From: Pleurotus ostreatus/Saccharomyces cerevisiae fusant
Lineage: Eukaryota > Opisthokonta
Length of the DNA: 64,000 bases
NCBI GenBank assembly: GCA_024196135.1
Contig: JAMQCK010000070.1
Coordinates: 1-64,000 of the forward strand
Reading direction: 5' to 3'
Shown here piece after piece: positions 1-8,479 of the stretch. Positions within the stretch are counted from its first letter, which is position 1. Each line of letters begins with the position of its first letter. The notes below the pieces were generated by a model, which was not told the origin of the DNA, did no database searches, and saw only the letters and a program-made list of their open reading frames with translations. Position numbers and translations under genes: made by a program.

Positions 1-260
1 AAGGGGGTCCTCCACTTTGGGTGCCCGATCACTAGTGCCTCAATCACGCACCGAGCGGTAAGTGGTCAGTGATCAATCACGCACCTAGTGATCACTCGAT
101 TCTGCGTGATTTTGATGCTCACACACCTTCACGCACCTGGCGAGTGCGTACTGAATCACTGGTGCGTGATTTAAGACCGAAAATCGCTGATTTTCACGCA
201 AAACACAGTGATCACACCACTATTTTCACGCAAAATCACTCGATCAGTAGTGGTATAGCG
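1..260. repeat. Degenerate TCACGCA / TGCGTGA repeat tract
   Basis: About seven copies of TCACGCA or its complement TGCGTGA occur in roughly 200 bases. They are mixed with several GTGATC/GATCAC palindromic words and with A/T-rich spacers. The words occur in both orientations with irregular spacing, so this is neither a simple tandem array nor a CRISPR. It could be the edge of a non-autonomous transposable element or subterminal repeat DNA that continues outside the window. No terminal inverted repeat, target-site duplication or coding domain is visible, so the class is undetermined. An open frame of 80 codons runs through it and looks like chance. Confidence 0.5.
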
Positions 261-951
261 GTTTTTGTCCAGGATTTACAACCATACGCGTCCGCTGTAA
301 CATTTCGTTGACCTTCGCACTTCCATCGTTTCCAAGAACCCATTCAAGATGCTTTACTTTCGGCCATGATGCGCTTCTACTGACCCAGAATGATTCGAAG
401 TGCAGCCTGGCGAAGTGCGTCGGATATGGGCTTCCTTATACCTCGCAAGGCTCCGCTTTCACAGCTGATGAATGAGGGCGGGCCACATTCTCATTGCCTT
501 CTCGTATATCGATTCACGCGACGTATACACTCCGAGCTCTAGCTTGCGACGATAGCAATCGTGGCAACCTCTCGTACGTCCACATTCGCTCTGAATTGAA
601 ACCTCCTTTGTTCTCAATCCGACCGAGCTCCCGGGAACAATGGCAGCCCTTTTCTCTTCGCTTTATGCATAGGTATCTCAACGGGGGCTCCATACTTGCA
701 CTCAATGGCCTTCAAATGCAACAAGAGGCTTTTAAGCGCATGGTCAAACAGCAAGATCCATACGTCCTCCTGCTACGGTCCCATGCCCATTCAACGAGGC
801 TGACGACCCGACTTCGTACGACTTTTACGCTCCGATATATTGCATAGACAATCTCACGACGTGCTGGACACGACCTCACTCGATCGGCGAGACGTACGTT
901 GTACACGTCTTTCCTGCTTCGCTGCTCGCAGCTAACATCTTGCAGGGAAAA
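261..951. other. Upstream region of the first proline-rich gene
   Basis: No supported gene. Short open frames of 60-120 codons lack recognisable domains. A good 3' splice signal (ctaac branch-like word, then cttgcag) lies just upstream of the first ATG of the next gene. A 5' UTR intron or an unrecognised first exon may therefore lie here. Confidence 0.4.
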
Positions 952-2388
952 ATGTCTTCTCGGCGCTACGACACACCCAACTCAGAGATGCGCGACTATC
1001 GCTCGCCGAACGACCGTCATGCAAATTCTTACGGACTTACCTTCCATTATGCCCCCGCCGAGACTTTGGTACAAGTGAAATACATGACCCCGCAGTCCTC
1101 TCGGAATCGACCTCTCGAGCCCTCGCGCGAGAAGCGCCATCTCCACCGGGGCGGCCATCGAACCCACCGACGCTCTCACCCACGGGCGCCAGAAACACGC
1201 CATCAGCACCCTAACCTGGCCTATGCCAACCCTCACGCACCATCTAACCCTGCTCCGCGTCAGGCGCAGGTGCCGGTACCAGTGCCTGCTCCTCCGGTTA
1301 TACCAGCGCAGGCGTACGCGCCCTATCCACCCGCGCCTCAGCCGCAGCGACCCGTGGGAGTACGTCCAGCGCCGGCGCCTCAAAAGTACTCAACGAACAC
1401 TGCGCTAGTAATTCCTCCAGTGCCAGTTCCTACGTCTGCTCCCGCGCCATCCAAGACTTGCGCCACGAACAACCGCGGCGACTACCCGCTTCCACACGAC
1501 CCCGAACCATACACTCGGTACTACCATCCGTCGGGCGCCCCCGTTCCTCGAAGCCTGTCTGCGCACGCTACTGTCGCGTCCGCTCCTCCGACACAGAAGG
1601 CGGAGTCACGGCCGTCTCGAAGTTGTCGCCTGTCGAATGCGTACAAGTCCCTTTTTCACCAAGGCGATCGCTCGCGCGCTCCAGCTCCAGCTACTCCTTC
1701 ACATGTCGTCCACGTACCCGTCCCTTCAGAACCGCTCGCCCAGCCCGCAGCTCCTCGAGTCGCTCCTCAGCGCTCTAGCTTGAATCATCCCGTCACCGCA
1801 GACCGTCGCGCGAAGGGGACGACCGCAAGGCCGTCTTCCGCTTTCAACATCTATACGCGTGATATGCTTCCCCGAATTACTGGCGCTGGAAGGGGCTGCC
1901 AACACGATCCGCATTGGCAGGGCGCCGACAAGGAGATAATCAACGTGCTGATGCCGGTTGGGCTGCTGGATTGTTGGTCCATATTTTTCAATGCGCGGAA
2001 TGTCCAGGAGATTCACTTTTGGCACATTATGGGGGACGACAGCTGGCGGGAGTTTCCGCAGATCGATGTTCACAGGCTTCAGACGATCAAAGTCCATTTC
2101 AACGAGGCCTGGCTCACGAACCTCCTGAAATCGCTGCATCTTCGTGATTTCCACCACTTCGAAGCCTGCTATTCGAGGGGGTGCGCGGAAAGGTTTGTTT
2201 TTGACAAATCCGCATATCGGACGTTCGTCGAGCGAGCATGCAAAACGGCCAAAACTGGATACATGCACATTAGTCCTAACCATCCCGTCTACGGAGATAG
2301 AGTCTCGAGCTTGCAAAGGACCCTGAAGAAGGTCTGTCGGAAGCAGCAGGCGGATTGGGATGTCTTGATCACGGATATACGTGCATGA
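952..2388 (+). CDS. Proline-rich protein with conserved C-terminal domain (module 1)
   Basis: Unrecognised protein of 478 codons from the first ATG. A splice acceptor just 5' of this ATG means the true start could lie further upstream. Residues 1 to about 290 are low-complexity, rich in P, A, R and S, and probably disordered. Residues from about 297 to the end form a compact region that starts FNIYTRDMLPR and continues through NVLMPVGLLDCW, EIHFWHIMGDDS, NEAWLTNLLKSL and ISPNHPVYGDR. The same region ends the proteins at 37.4-38.5 kb and 41.7-42.8 kb, so it is a real conserved domain, not chance. No signal peptide, membrane segment or known catalytic motif is visible. The gene faces an F-box remnant 79 bp downstream, an arrangement repeated at the other two copies. 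Function unknown. Confidence 0.7.
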   Translation: MSSRRYDTPNSEMRDYRSPNDRHANSYGLTFHYAPAETLVQVKYMTPQSSRNRPLEPSREKRHLHRGGHRTHRRSHPRAPETRHQHPNLAYANPHAPSNPAPRQAQVPVPVPAPPVIPAQAYAPYPPAPQPQRPVGVRPAPAPQKYSTNTALVIPPVPVPTSAPAPSKTCATNNRGDYPLPHDPEPYTRYYHPSGAPVPRSLSAHATVASAPPTQKAESRPSRSCRLSNAYKSLFHQGDRSRAPAPATPSHVVHVPVPSEPLAQPAAPRVAPQRSSLNHPVTADRRAKGTTARPSSAFNIYTRDMLPRITGAGRGCQHDPHWQGADKEIINVLMPVGLLDCWSIFFNARNVQEIHFWHIMGDDSWREFPQIDVHRLQTIKVHFNEAWLTNLLKSLHLRDFHHFEACYSRGCAERFVFDKSAYRTFVERACKTAKTGYMHISPNHPVYGDRVSSLQRTLKKVCRKQQADWDVLITDIRA

Positions 2389-2467
2389 ATGAGTGTAAAT
2401 TGTATGTGACCTCCCGAATGTAGAATATACCTACGTCTACGTGTTTTGTGCATGGCGCTAACGTGGA

Positions 2468-2836
2468 TTATGATGAGCATGGCCCCCAATCTATCTCCCA
2501 CCCGACTTTGCGAAGCGCGTCGAACGTTGCGAGGTCCACAGTGTGAACGGTCCTGTCGCCCTCCGGGTACCATAAAGTAACGGATCGTAAGGGATACCCG
2601 TATCTGTTTCGGGCGTCTAGCATACGAGAAATACGGCCATCCACGGTAACACAGTCGCATAGGTATAGATCCTCGAGATGCGGAAGTAAAGGAGTCGTAC
2701 GATTCTTCCTGCCAGGTTTGAGCTTCTCGAAGACTGCGAAGACGATAGTAAGGACGTCGTTCATGGAGGGCGATGCCGTCGTAACAACCACTGGACCAGC
2801 GCAACTCTGAAAAACAATAGGTCGCCGTAGGTTCAT
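2468..2836 (-). pseudogene. Truncated F-box-family gene remnant (module 1 partner)
   Basis: An open frame of 122 codons matches only the C-terminal end of the F-box-like proteins in this window. It has the pattern LLPHLEDLYLCDC, then TVDGRISRMLDAR, then YPLRSVTLWYPEGD, then a WEIDW-type tail. The family normally reaches 450-540 residues, and neither the F-box nor the middle repeats are present upstream on this strand. It is therefore read as a remnant, although a short expressed ORF cannot be excluded. Its tail-to-tail position against the proline-rich gene, 79 bp away, matches the two intact modules. Confidence 0.7.
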
Positions 2837-3227
2837 CGCAACAAGAAGGCGCGTTCAGTCTCGTAAGAGATGTGCAGTGCATCCTTCTCGTGAGAAGAGC
2901 AGAGAGACTGCAGACGCCGCAGATGACACCCAGCCAAAGCTAATAACGAGCGTTGTCGGCGATTCCCATGATGGTGGTTCAAGACAATGAACTTCGGATC
3001 AAAAAGCTCTTTCCATTTGCGTAAAGCTGAAGATCAACCAGTTCACACGCACGGTTGCAAGACAATCATTCTGAAAATCAATAGAGATTGTACACATCTC
3101 GCAATAACTACACAGCTTCTCGCGACGGACTCGTGACTACGTTGGATCTCGACCCTTGCCTACAGCACATGTCTTCTGTTGAGTTGCATTGCAATTGCAA
3201 TTTGGGCGCTATTGACCTTCAACATGC
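2837..3227. other. Spacer with no recognised gene
   Basis: Nothing supported on either strand. This is where the missing N-terminal part of the F-box remnant would lie, but I see no residual F-box similarity in any frame. Confidence 0.4.
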
Positions 3228-4640
3228 TCACTCCCAATCTGAATCTTGATCTGGCCATACAAAGGGCATGGGAAGCTCTTTAATCCCAATCTCCCATCCC
3301 ATGGCACTCAGCGTATCGAACGCCGCGGCATCCCTAGGCTGGGGAGCCGCAGTGCCGCATGGGTATTCAAGAAATATGTTGCGCAGAGGATAGCGGTGCG
3401 TGTGGCGAGAGTGAAGCATCCGCGAGATAACACCATCCGTTGTTGTGCAAGCACTCGTCCGAAGACTCGTGAGGCGAGGTAGCAGCGGAGCTAACCCACG
3501 CGAGATCGTGAGAGCCTGAAAGAAGTCGTCCCCTGCACCTCCTGCTGTTTCCCTTATGCGCAGATTGAGCAGCGTCGACATCTGTGGAAGGCCAAATATT
3601 TGAATGCGGACCCTATCTTCGAGTTGATCGTGGGCGTAGTCAAGGGCGAATTCTTGGAGTCCACCTCTGACACGACACAGGAAGTCAGAAAAGACCTGAA
3701 AGTCGTTGAATAGCACTCTCTTCCCGTCGAAGCTACCCAAGGGAGAGAGCGCTAGGCGCGTCAGATTCGGAAGGTGGAGAGCGCGAAAGAGGTCGTCCTG
3801 CGGCCCATCGGACTCTAGATCCATTTCCCTGAGTGTGACATTCTCGACAGGCGCATAGCGCACTGTCGAGACTTGGGCCGTCTCGTCCATCCGCCGGGAT
3901 TTCTCCTCGAGATACAGCCTGATGGACAGAAGGGCCTTCCCGCAAGCGAGAATATGCAAGAAGTCCTTGACGTCGATAGAGGAGATCGTCATTTCCACTC
4001 GCGTCAGTTGTCCCCAAGGAATATCCTTTTCGAGTGTAGGGAGTCCCCAGTCGAGGTCGCGCAGCGATGATACGCGGTAGAGGGGGGAGAGCGCCGCCTG
4101 CATGGTCACCGGCGGAAAGACCTGCGCCCGATCATGTACTGTGGCAACGAGACAGGACAGGCGAGAAGCGGCATCGCCGGGAATCTTGGACAGGCACGAA
4201 AGCGTTTCGCCATTGATGTACTCGAGCATGAGAGTGTGCGTCTGTCCTATGTTGCGGATGACGAACTCGATGGCGGCTGTACAGGGTTTCCCTTGATGAT
4301 CCTTTAAACACAGTTTCTCGTCGTAGCATATTGCGATAGTCTGGTCCTTGGTCCGCTCCAAGAACAATTGGGCGAGAAGGTAGCGGCCTTTGTTTTGGCA
4401 GGTCTCGACGAGGATGCGGCGCCACATGAAGGGCAGATCGAGCGCGGTTTCGCGCCACAGTTTGCAAACGTGAGAGACCTTGAGTGGTTCCTCCGGAAAG
4501 TAATCTCCAAAGGAGGCAGGATCGCTCCGGTACATGTACCACTCGAAGATCGACGACAGCAGCTCTGCGGGCAAGCCGTTGATCAGGGAGACATGGGAGC
4601 AATCCGAACCTGGCTCATGGCGTGAATCAGCGAGGGACAT
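3228..4640 (-). CDS. F-box-like protein, intronless
   Basis: A single exon of 470 codons. The start has an ATG followed shortly by the F-box. The F-box-like domain spans about residues 18-75 with the pattern LINGLPAELLSSIF, then VSHVCKLWRETALDLP. F-box proteins are substrate receptors of SCF (Skp1-Cul1-F-box) ubiquitin ligases. The remainder is leucine-rich and resembles degenerate leucine-rich repeats, as is common in Agaricomycete F-box families. Near the C-terminus it carries the family signature TTDGVISRMLHSR followed by YPLRN, seen in nearly all copies here. A TATA-like word lies about 80 bp upstream of the start. The protein is close in plan to its downstream neighbour at 5.1-6.5 kb, suggesting tandem duplication. 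Substrate unknown. Confidence 0.85.
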   Translation of the reverse strand: MSLADSRHEPGSDCSHVSLINGLPAELLSSIFEWYMYRSDPASFGDYFPEEPLKVSHVCKLWRETALDLPFMWRRILVETCQNKGRYLLAQLFLERTKDQTIAICYDEKLCLKDHQGKPCTAAIEFVIRNIGQTHTLMLEYINGETLSCLSKIPGDAASRLSCLVATVHDRAQVFPPVTMQAALSPLYRVSSLRDLDWGLPTLEKDIPWGQLTRVEMTISSIDVKDFLHILACGKALLSIRLYLEEKSRRMDETAQVSTVRYAPVENVTLREMDLESDGPQDDLFRALHLPNLTRLALSPLGSFDGKRVLFNDFQVFSDFLCRVRGGLQEFALDYAHDQLEDRVRIQIFGLPQMSTLLNLRIRETAGGAGDDFFQALTISRGLAPLLPRLTSLRTSACTTTDGVISRMLHSRHTHRYPLRNIFLEYPCGTAAPQPRDAAAFDTLSAMGWEIGIKELPMPFVWPDQDSDWE

Positions 4641-5115
4641 TCTGGCGCAGGGATATCTCCTGACGATTGAGGGAGGAAAGCGGCGTCAGTGTATAGGTGG
4701 CCCTTCCGGCAACATCGTCCTTATATATACCGCCATCAAAACACACACGAGCACTGCGCCAAGGCAAACAAAGACATCACGAACAATGCAAACACGGGCG
4801 CTATTTCCCTTTGGGGTAACACAAGATGCTTCCGGTCCATCAGCAAACACAGACAAGGGCAGTGATCAAGCATGTGAGGAAGACACAAAGGAATTTCAAC
4901 AAAAACTACATTGAAACTCCGTGGTCCCATTGAAGCTGTGTAACGCCAGAGAAGAAGAGACTAAGGGGCTCGCCGCTCACCAGAAAAATAATTTTACGCG
5001 AGGGAAGCGAGGTTAGACGTCCTGATTAGATAGGTCAATCCGGCATGTCCTTACAAAATAACTCAATGGCACATACCACACAGCGAAGATGCGCCACCCG
5101 GTTTTGCCAACGTCG
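4641..5115. other. Spacer between two F-box genes
   Basis: It contains the promoter side of the F-box gene that reads leftward from 4640 and the 3' side of the gene ending at 5116. Apart from the TATA-like word, nothing is recognised. Open frames here extend antisense shadows of the flanking genes. Confidence 0.4.
4721..4729 (-). promoter_or_regulatory. TATA-like element upstream of an F-box gene
   Basis: On the minus strand the sequence reads TATATATAAGG, a near-consensus TATA box about 80 bases upstream of the ATG at 4640. The spacing would allow a short 5' UTR of about 50 bases. This is assignment by motif and position only. Confidence 0.45.
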
Positions 5116-6468
5116 CTACCACATAATCCATCGATCCAGCTTATTGAGCGCCTCAAAGGCGGCAAGGTCGACCGGGGAAGGACCGCAGACGCCCGGAGGA
5201 TACTTGACTCTGAGCATGGCGAGAGGATATCCCTGTTCGCGACGGAACTCCATCATCCGTGACATCACGCCATCGGCAGTGCGACAGGTGAAAAGCGTGA
5301 GCCGCTCGAGATGTGGGAGCAGTGCGCGACCTTCGTCGACCCGCCCTTCGGGCCCTAGTTTGGCGAAGACGTCGTCACCTACGTCTCCTGCGACTTTTTG
5401 GATGCGCAATATCCTAAGAGCGGACATCTGCGGCATCTCGACGATGCGCAGGACGGCGGACTCCTCGAGGGTCTGACCACCGCGCAGCGCAAGTCGCTCC
5501 ATAGTCCCTTGCGTACGCCGCAGAAAGTCCAGGAGAACCACGATGTCCGCGAATGGCCAGCCATGGTAACTCCCCTCCTCGTTCCCGAGGTTATCGTCTA
5601 TCTCCAGACTGAAGCGCCGCAGCCGCGGGGTGTGCAGGTCGCGAAAGAGCTCGTCCTGCGCCCCGTTTCCGTGCATCTCGAGCTCTTCCAGGGAATCTAG
5701 CCGATACGGCGCCGCGGTATGCGCGAAGCTTTCACCCAGCGGGGAATGAGTCACCCGAATTTGAAGGTGTCGCAGATGCGGGGCGCTCGACACGATATGC
5801 AGAAACGTGCGGCGGTCGATGTCGGCGCGCTCGAGCCTGAGGGATCGCATGTTCGCCCAGTTGACGAGCTCGGGCGCGAAGGTGGCGGATTCCCAGTGCA
5901 AGTCATGCACGCCGCGCATTAGGAAGGTGGACGAGAGCAGTTCCACGACCCGCGGGGTAGCAGGCACCCACCCGATGGTCAGGGCGAAGCGCTTGAGCGA
6001 GGGGGATGTCCGTTGCCACAGATTGTTCGCAGTGTTCTCACTGGGGTCGTCGAGCTCGAGCTCCACGATCGCAGGAGTGTGTCGGACGATGAAGTTGAGG
6101 GCGCAATCGCAGGGCTCGAGTCCCGCGCCGCGCATTTCTTGATCCTTGTCCCCTACGGCTCGGACGTGGAGGCCCGTTCCTCTTGCCCGCGCCGCAAATA
6201 AGGACGCGAGACGCTGGCACGACCGGTTTTCACACGGACGTATCGAGAACCACTGCCATAAAGCGGGGCTGTCGAGAGCGATGTCCCGCCAGCGGCGGCA
6301 CGCATGCGACACCACGAGCGAAGGGTACTCCGGCCCCAGCATCGACGCCGCCTCGTGATAGGTCAGATTACCGACTATGTGCTCAATGCATTTCTCGAAG
6401 ACTTTGGTGAGCAGTTCGGACGGCAGTTGGTTGATAAGTGGGACGGGAGATTCTGGTGAGAGCGACAT
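5116..6468 (-). CDS. F-box-like protein, intronless
   Basis: A single exon of 450 codons. An F-box-like domain starts almost at the N-terminus: PLINQLPSELLTKVFEKC at about residues 10-27, then SHACRRWRDIALDSPALW. The remainder is leucine-rich with the family plan, including CDCALNFIVRH, a DELFRDLHTPRLRRF stretch and a C-terminal TADGVMSRMMEFRREQGYPL. It is the same size class and orientation as the gene at 3.2-4.6 kb, consistent with a tandem pair. A role as SCF ubiquitin-ligase substrate adaptor is inferred from the family; the target is unknown. Confidence 0.85.
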   Translation of the reverse strand: MSLSPESPVPLINQLPSELLTKVFEKCIEHIVGNLTYHEAASMLGPEYPSLVVSHACRRWRDIALDSPALWQWFSIRPCENRSCQRLASLFAARARGTGLHVRAVGDKDQEMRGAGLEPCDCALNFIVRHTPAIVELELDDPSENTANNLWQRTSPSLKRFALTIGWVPATPRVVELLSSTFLMRGVHDLHWESATFAPELVNWANMRSLRLERADIDRRTFLHIVSSAPHLRHLQIRVTHSPLGESFAHTAAPYRLDSLEELEMHGNGAQDELFRDLHTPRLRRFSLEIDDNLGNEEGSYHGWPFADIVVLLDFLRRTQGTMERLALRGGQTLEESAVLRIVEMPQMSALRILRIQKVAGDVGDDVFAKLGPEGRVDEGRALLPHLERLTLFTCRTADGVMSRMMEFRREQGYPLAMLRVKYPPGVCGPSPVDLAAFEALNKLDRWIMW

Positions 6469-7058
6469 GTCGATAGCCCTGCGGTGGATGGGTACTAGTA
6501 GACTCGCTCAATTTTAGTGCCTTCCGTCCTTTGCAAATCTGTGAGCTCAAATTACCTGCTCAACATGAAACGTAGTACTGACGTACACTGCAGGCTCTGC
6601 AGATGAGGGCAGCTACCAACGGTGCCGCGGCCGCTTAAGACCCTACGGAACTTGCCGAAGTCAGTTGGCCACGTGCTTGTACAAATATTTGTGTCGCACA
6701 AACGTGGAGCGGCCAACGCTCGTCGCTCTCTCACCTTGGAGGTCACGTCAATCTAACCCACACTGAGTCAGACTTATGACAGCGAAAGCATGAAATCAAC
6801 ATTGTGCAGCGCAGTAGACAAAGATGCAACAGAAGATGAGAATCAGACGCAGAAGAAAGGTGATGCAGAAAGACATAGAATTCGTACGGCGATATAGAAT
6901 TCGCAGGCGGCAGCCCTCCAGAGTCCCAAAGAGCGAATCAGTGGTGGTGGTTGTACATGGCATACTATACAGTGACAATATCGTGTCGTTCGTTCGTCTC
7001 CAAGAAGGGGGTGGGTAGATGAAGATGGCGGGGTTCACCCGTTCCTTATCCACTGTAC
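6469..7058. other. Spacer with no recognised gene
   Basis: The upstream side of an F-box gene and the 3' side of the BTB gene. A purine-rich tract near 6820-6880 gives short open frames on both strands without domains. Nothing else is recognised. Confidence 0.4.
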
Positions 7059-8240
7059 TCACATATCCGGATGGCTGAGCCCTGGATTATGCTCCCTATA
7101 CTTCAACGTCTCCAGGTGGTCCCAGCTCTTCGCGACAGAGAACATCTCTGGCAGCTTCGACCAGACGATAGCGCGGCCGTCCTCGAAGTCGGCCTTCGCG
7201 ACGCAGACGCACTCCTCGCAGAGCCCCTTCTCCCACCGCGGCTCAAACTCGATCAAGAACGGGTCGATCCAGTCCCACTGCAGCGCCTCCTCCATCCACT
7301 CGATGCGGCTCTGCTTGCAGCGGTCCGCGCTCTGGCACGAGTGCGACGTGTGCGAGGTGCGCAGGAAGGAGAGCACGTCGTTCAGCGTCGCGTAGAGCAG
7401 CTTCGTCTGCGCCTGCAGGCACTTGAAGCGGTCCGCGACGCTCACGCACTGGAACTCGTCCGCCTGCTGCGTCGTCTCCTGGTCCGCGATCAGCCCGCGC
7501 GTCGAGACGCGGTACATCGCGTAGGGCCGGATCCACGGCAGGTCGAGCGTGCGCGCGAGGTGCAGCGCCTCGGCGTCCTCCTGGCGCGAGGGCTGGAAGG
7601 TGCCGAAGGTGGGCGGGATGCCCGCGACGGTGTCGACGGGAGAGGGCGGCAGCTCGGTGGGGTAGACCGTGTCGAAGTGGCGCACGGCGCGGTTGCGGAG
7701 CATAAGGATGTCGTACTTCGTGGCGGCGCGCAGGATGCCTGCGGCGATGGCAAAGGTCGTGGGGGCGGGTGGGGACTCGAAGAAGCTGGGGAGTGGTCAG
7801 ATCGGGGTCGGCTGACGAGCGTTGGACATGAACACGTACTCAGAGTAATAGATGGCCATGAAAAGGTAGGTCATGTCCTGTGCGGCGTCCCCTGGGAGGA
7901 AGACGACCGGGCAGCCATCGATCTTCTCCTCGTCGCACCCCACCTGTGGTAGGGAGAGCATGCCACGAAAGACATTGGAGTGGATGGCGAGTATCGACCG
8001 ATGCACGCGAAACTGCGTGTCCTCCGCCTGGAGAACGATGTTCCCATCGTCAAACCACAGCTCCTGTACACGCTTGAGCGTGCGTTCCTCCTCGTCGCCA
8101 TCGACGAGGGCTCCGCGGTCGCCAGCGGCTACTTCGGCCGAGTCGCCTGCGTACTCGGCGCTCTCCTGGACGCCGACGACCCGAGAGTTGGTCGAGGGAG
8201 TCTTGTCGTAAGACACGCGCTCTTGGGGGTGCAGACGCAT
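7059..8240 (-). CDS. BTB/POZ domain protein
   Basis: Two exons, 8240-7840 and 7785-7059, with a 54-nt intron (GTACGT donor, CCCCAG acceptor), giving 375 codons. The chosen start is the first in-frame ATG with a good A at -3, and the open frame upstream lacks protein-like content. The BTB/POZ fold spans about residues 50-160, with the typical opening WFDDGNIVLQ, FRVHRSILAIHSNVFRGML and the later ATKYDILMLRNRAV. BTB domains mediate dimerisation and often bind Cullin-3, but no Kelch or MATH partner domain is present. A cysteine-rich stretch lies in the C-terminal part (SCQSADRCKQ, then CEECVCVAK). It is head-to-head with ARP6, 239 bp apart. Such BTB proteins are a large Agaricomycete family of mostly unknown function. 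Confidence 0.8.
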
Positions 8241-8479
8241 GTTTAGACGAGTTCGGGGGTTAGGAGAGAGGGACGAAGCAGCATGAGCAGACCGCGCACG
8301 GTGCTTTGGATGGGATCGTGGCAAACAGCAGAAGACAACAGGCGAAGACGAGCTGTGTGCACCGGACAAGGCCAGTGTCATCATCCCGGAAGCCTGGGCC
8401 GAGTCTGGGGCATCACCCCATCACAAACACAAAACAACAGCCGGCCCTTTTGTTCTGAAACCTCACGTGCAAGTTCAAC
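8241..8479. promoter_or_regulatory. Shared intergenic promoter, BTB gene and ARP6
   Basis: The two genes are divergent and their start codons are 239 bp apart. The stretch must hold both promoters and 5' UTRs. No TATA box is evident. Confidence 0.45.

Noticed and set aside
1..260. CRISPR-like array
   Set aside because: The repeated words are 7 bases, irregularly spaced and in both orientations, and the host is a eukaryote.
7071..7952. Plus-strand open frame of 293 codons
   Set aside because: It is antisense to the spliced BTB gene, begins at the 3' end of that gene, and is rich in R, L, V and A as expected of a G+C third-position shadow.
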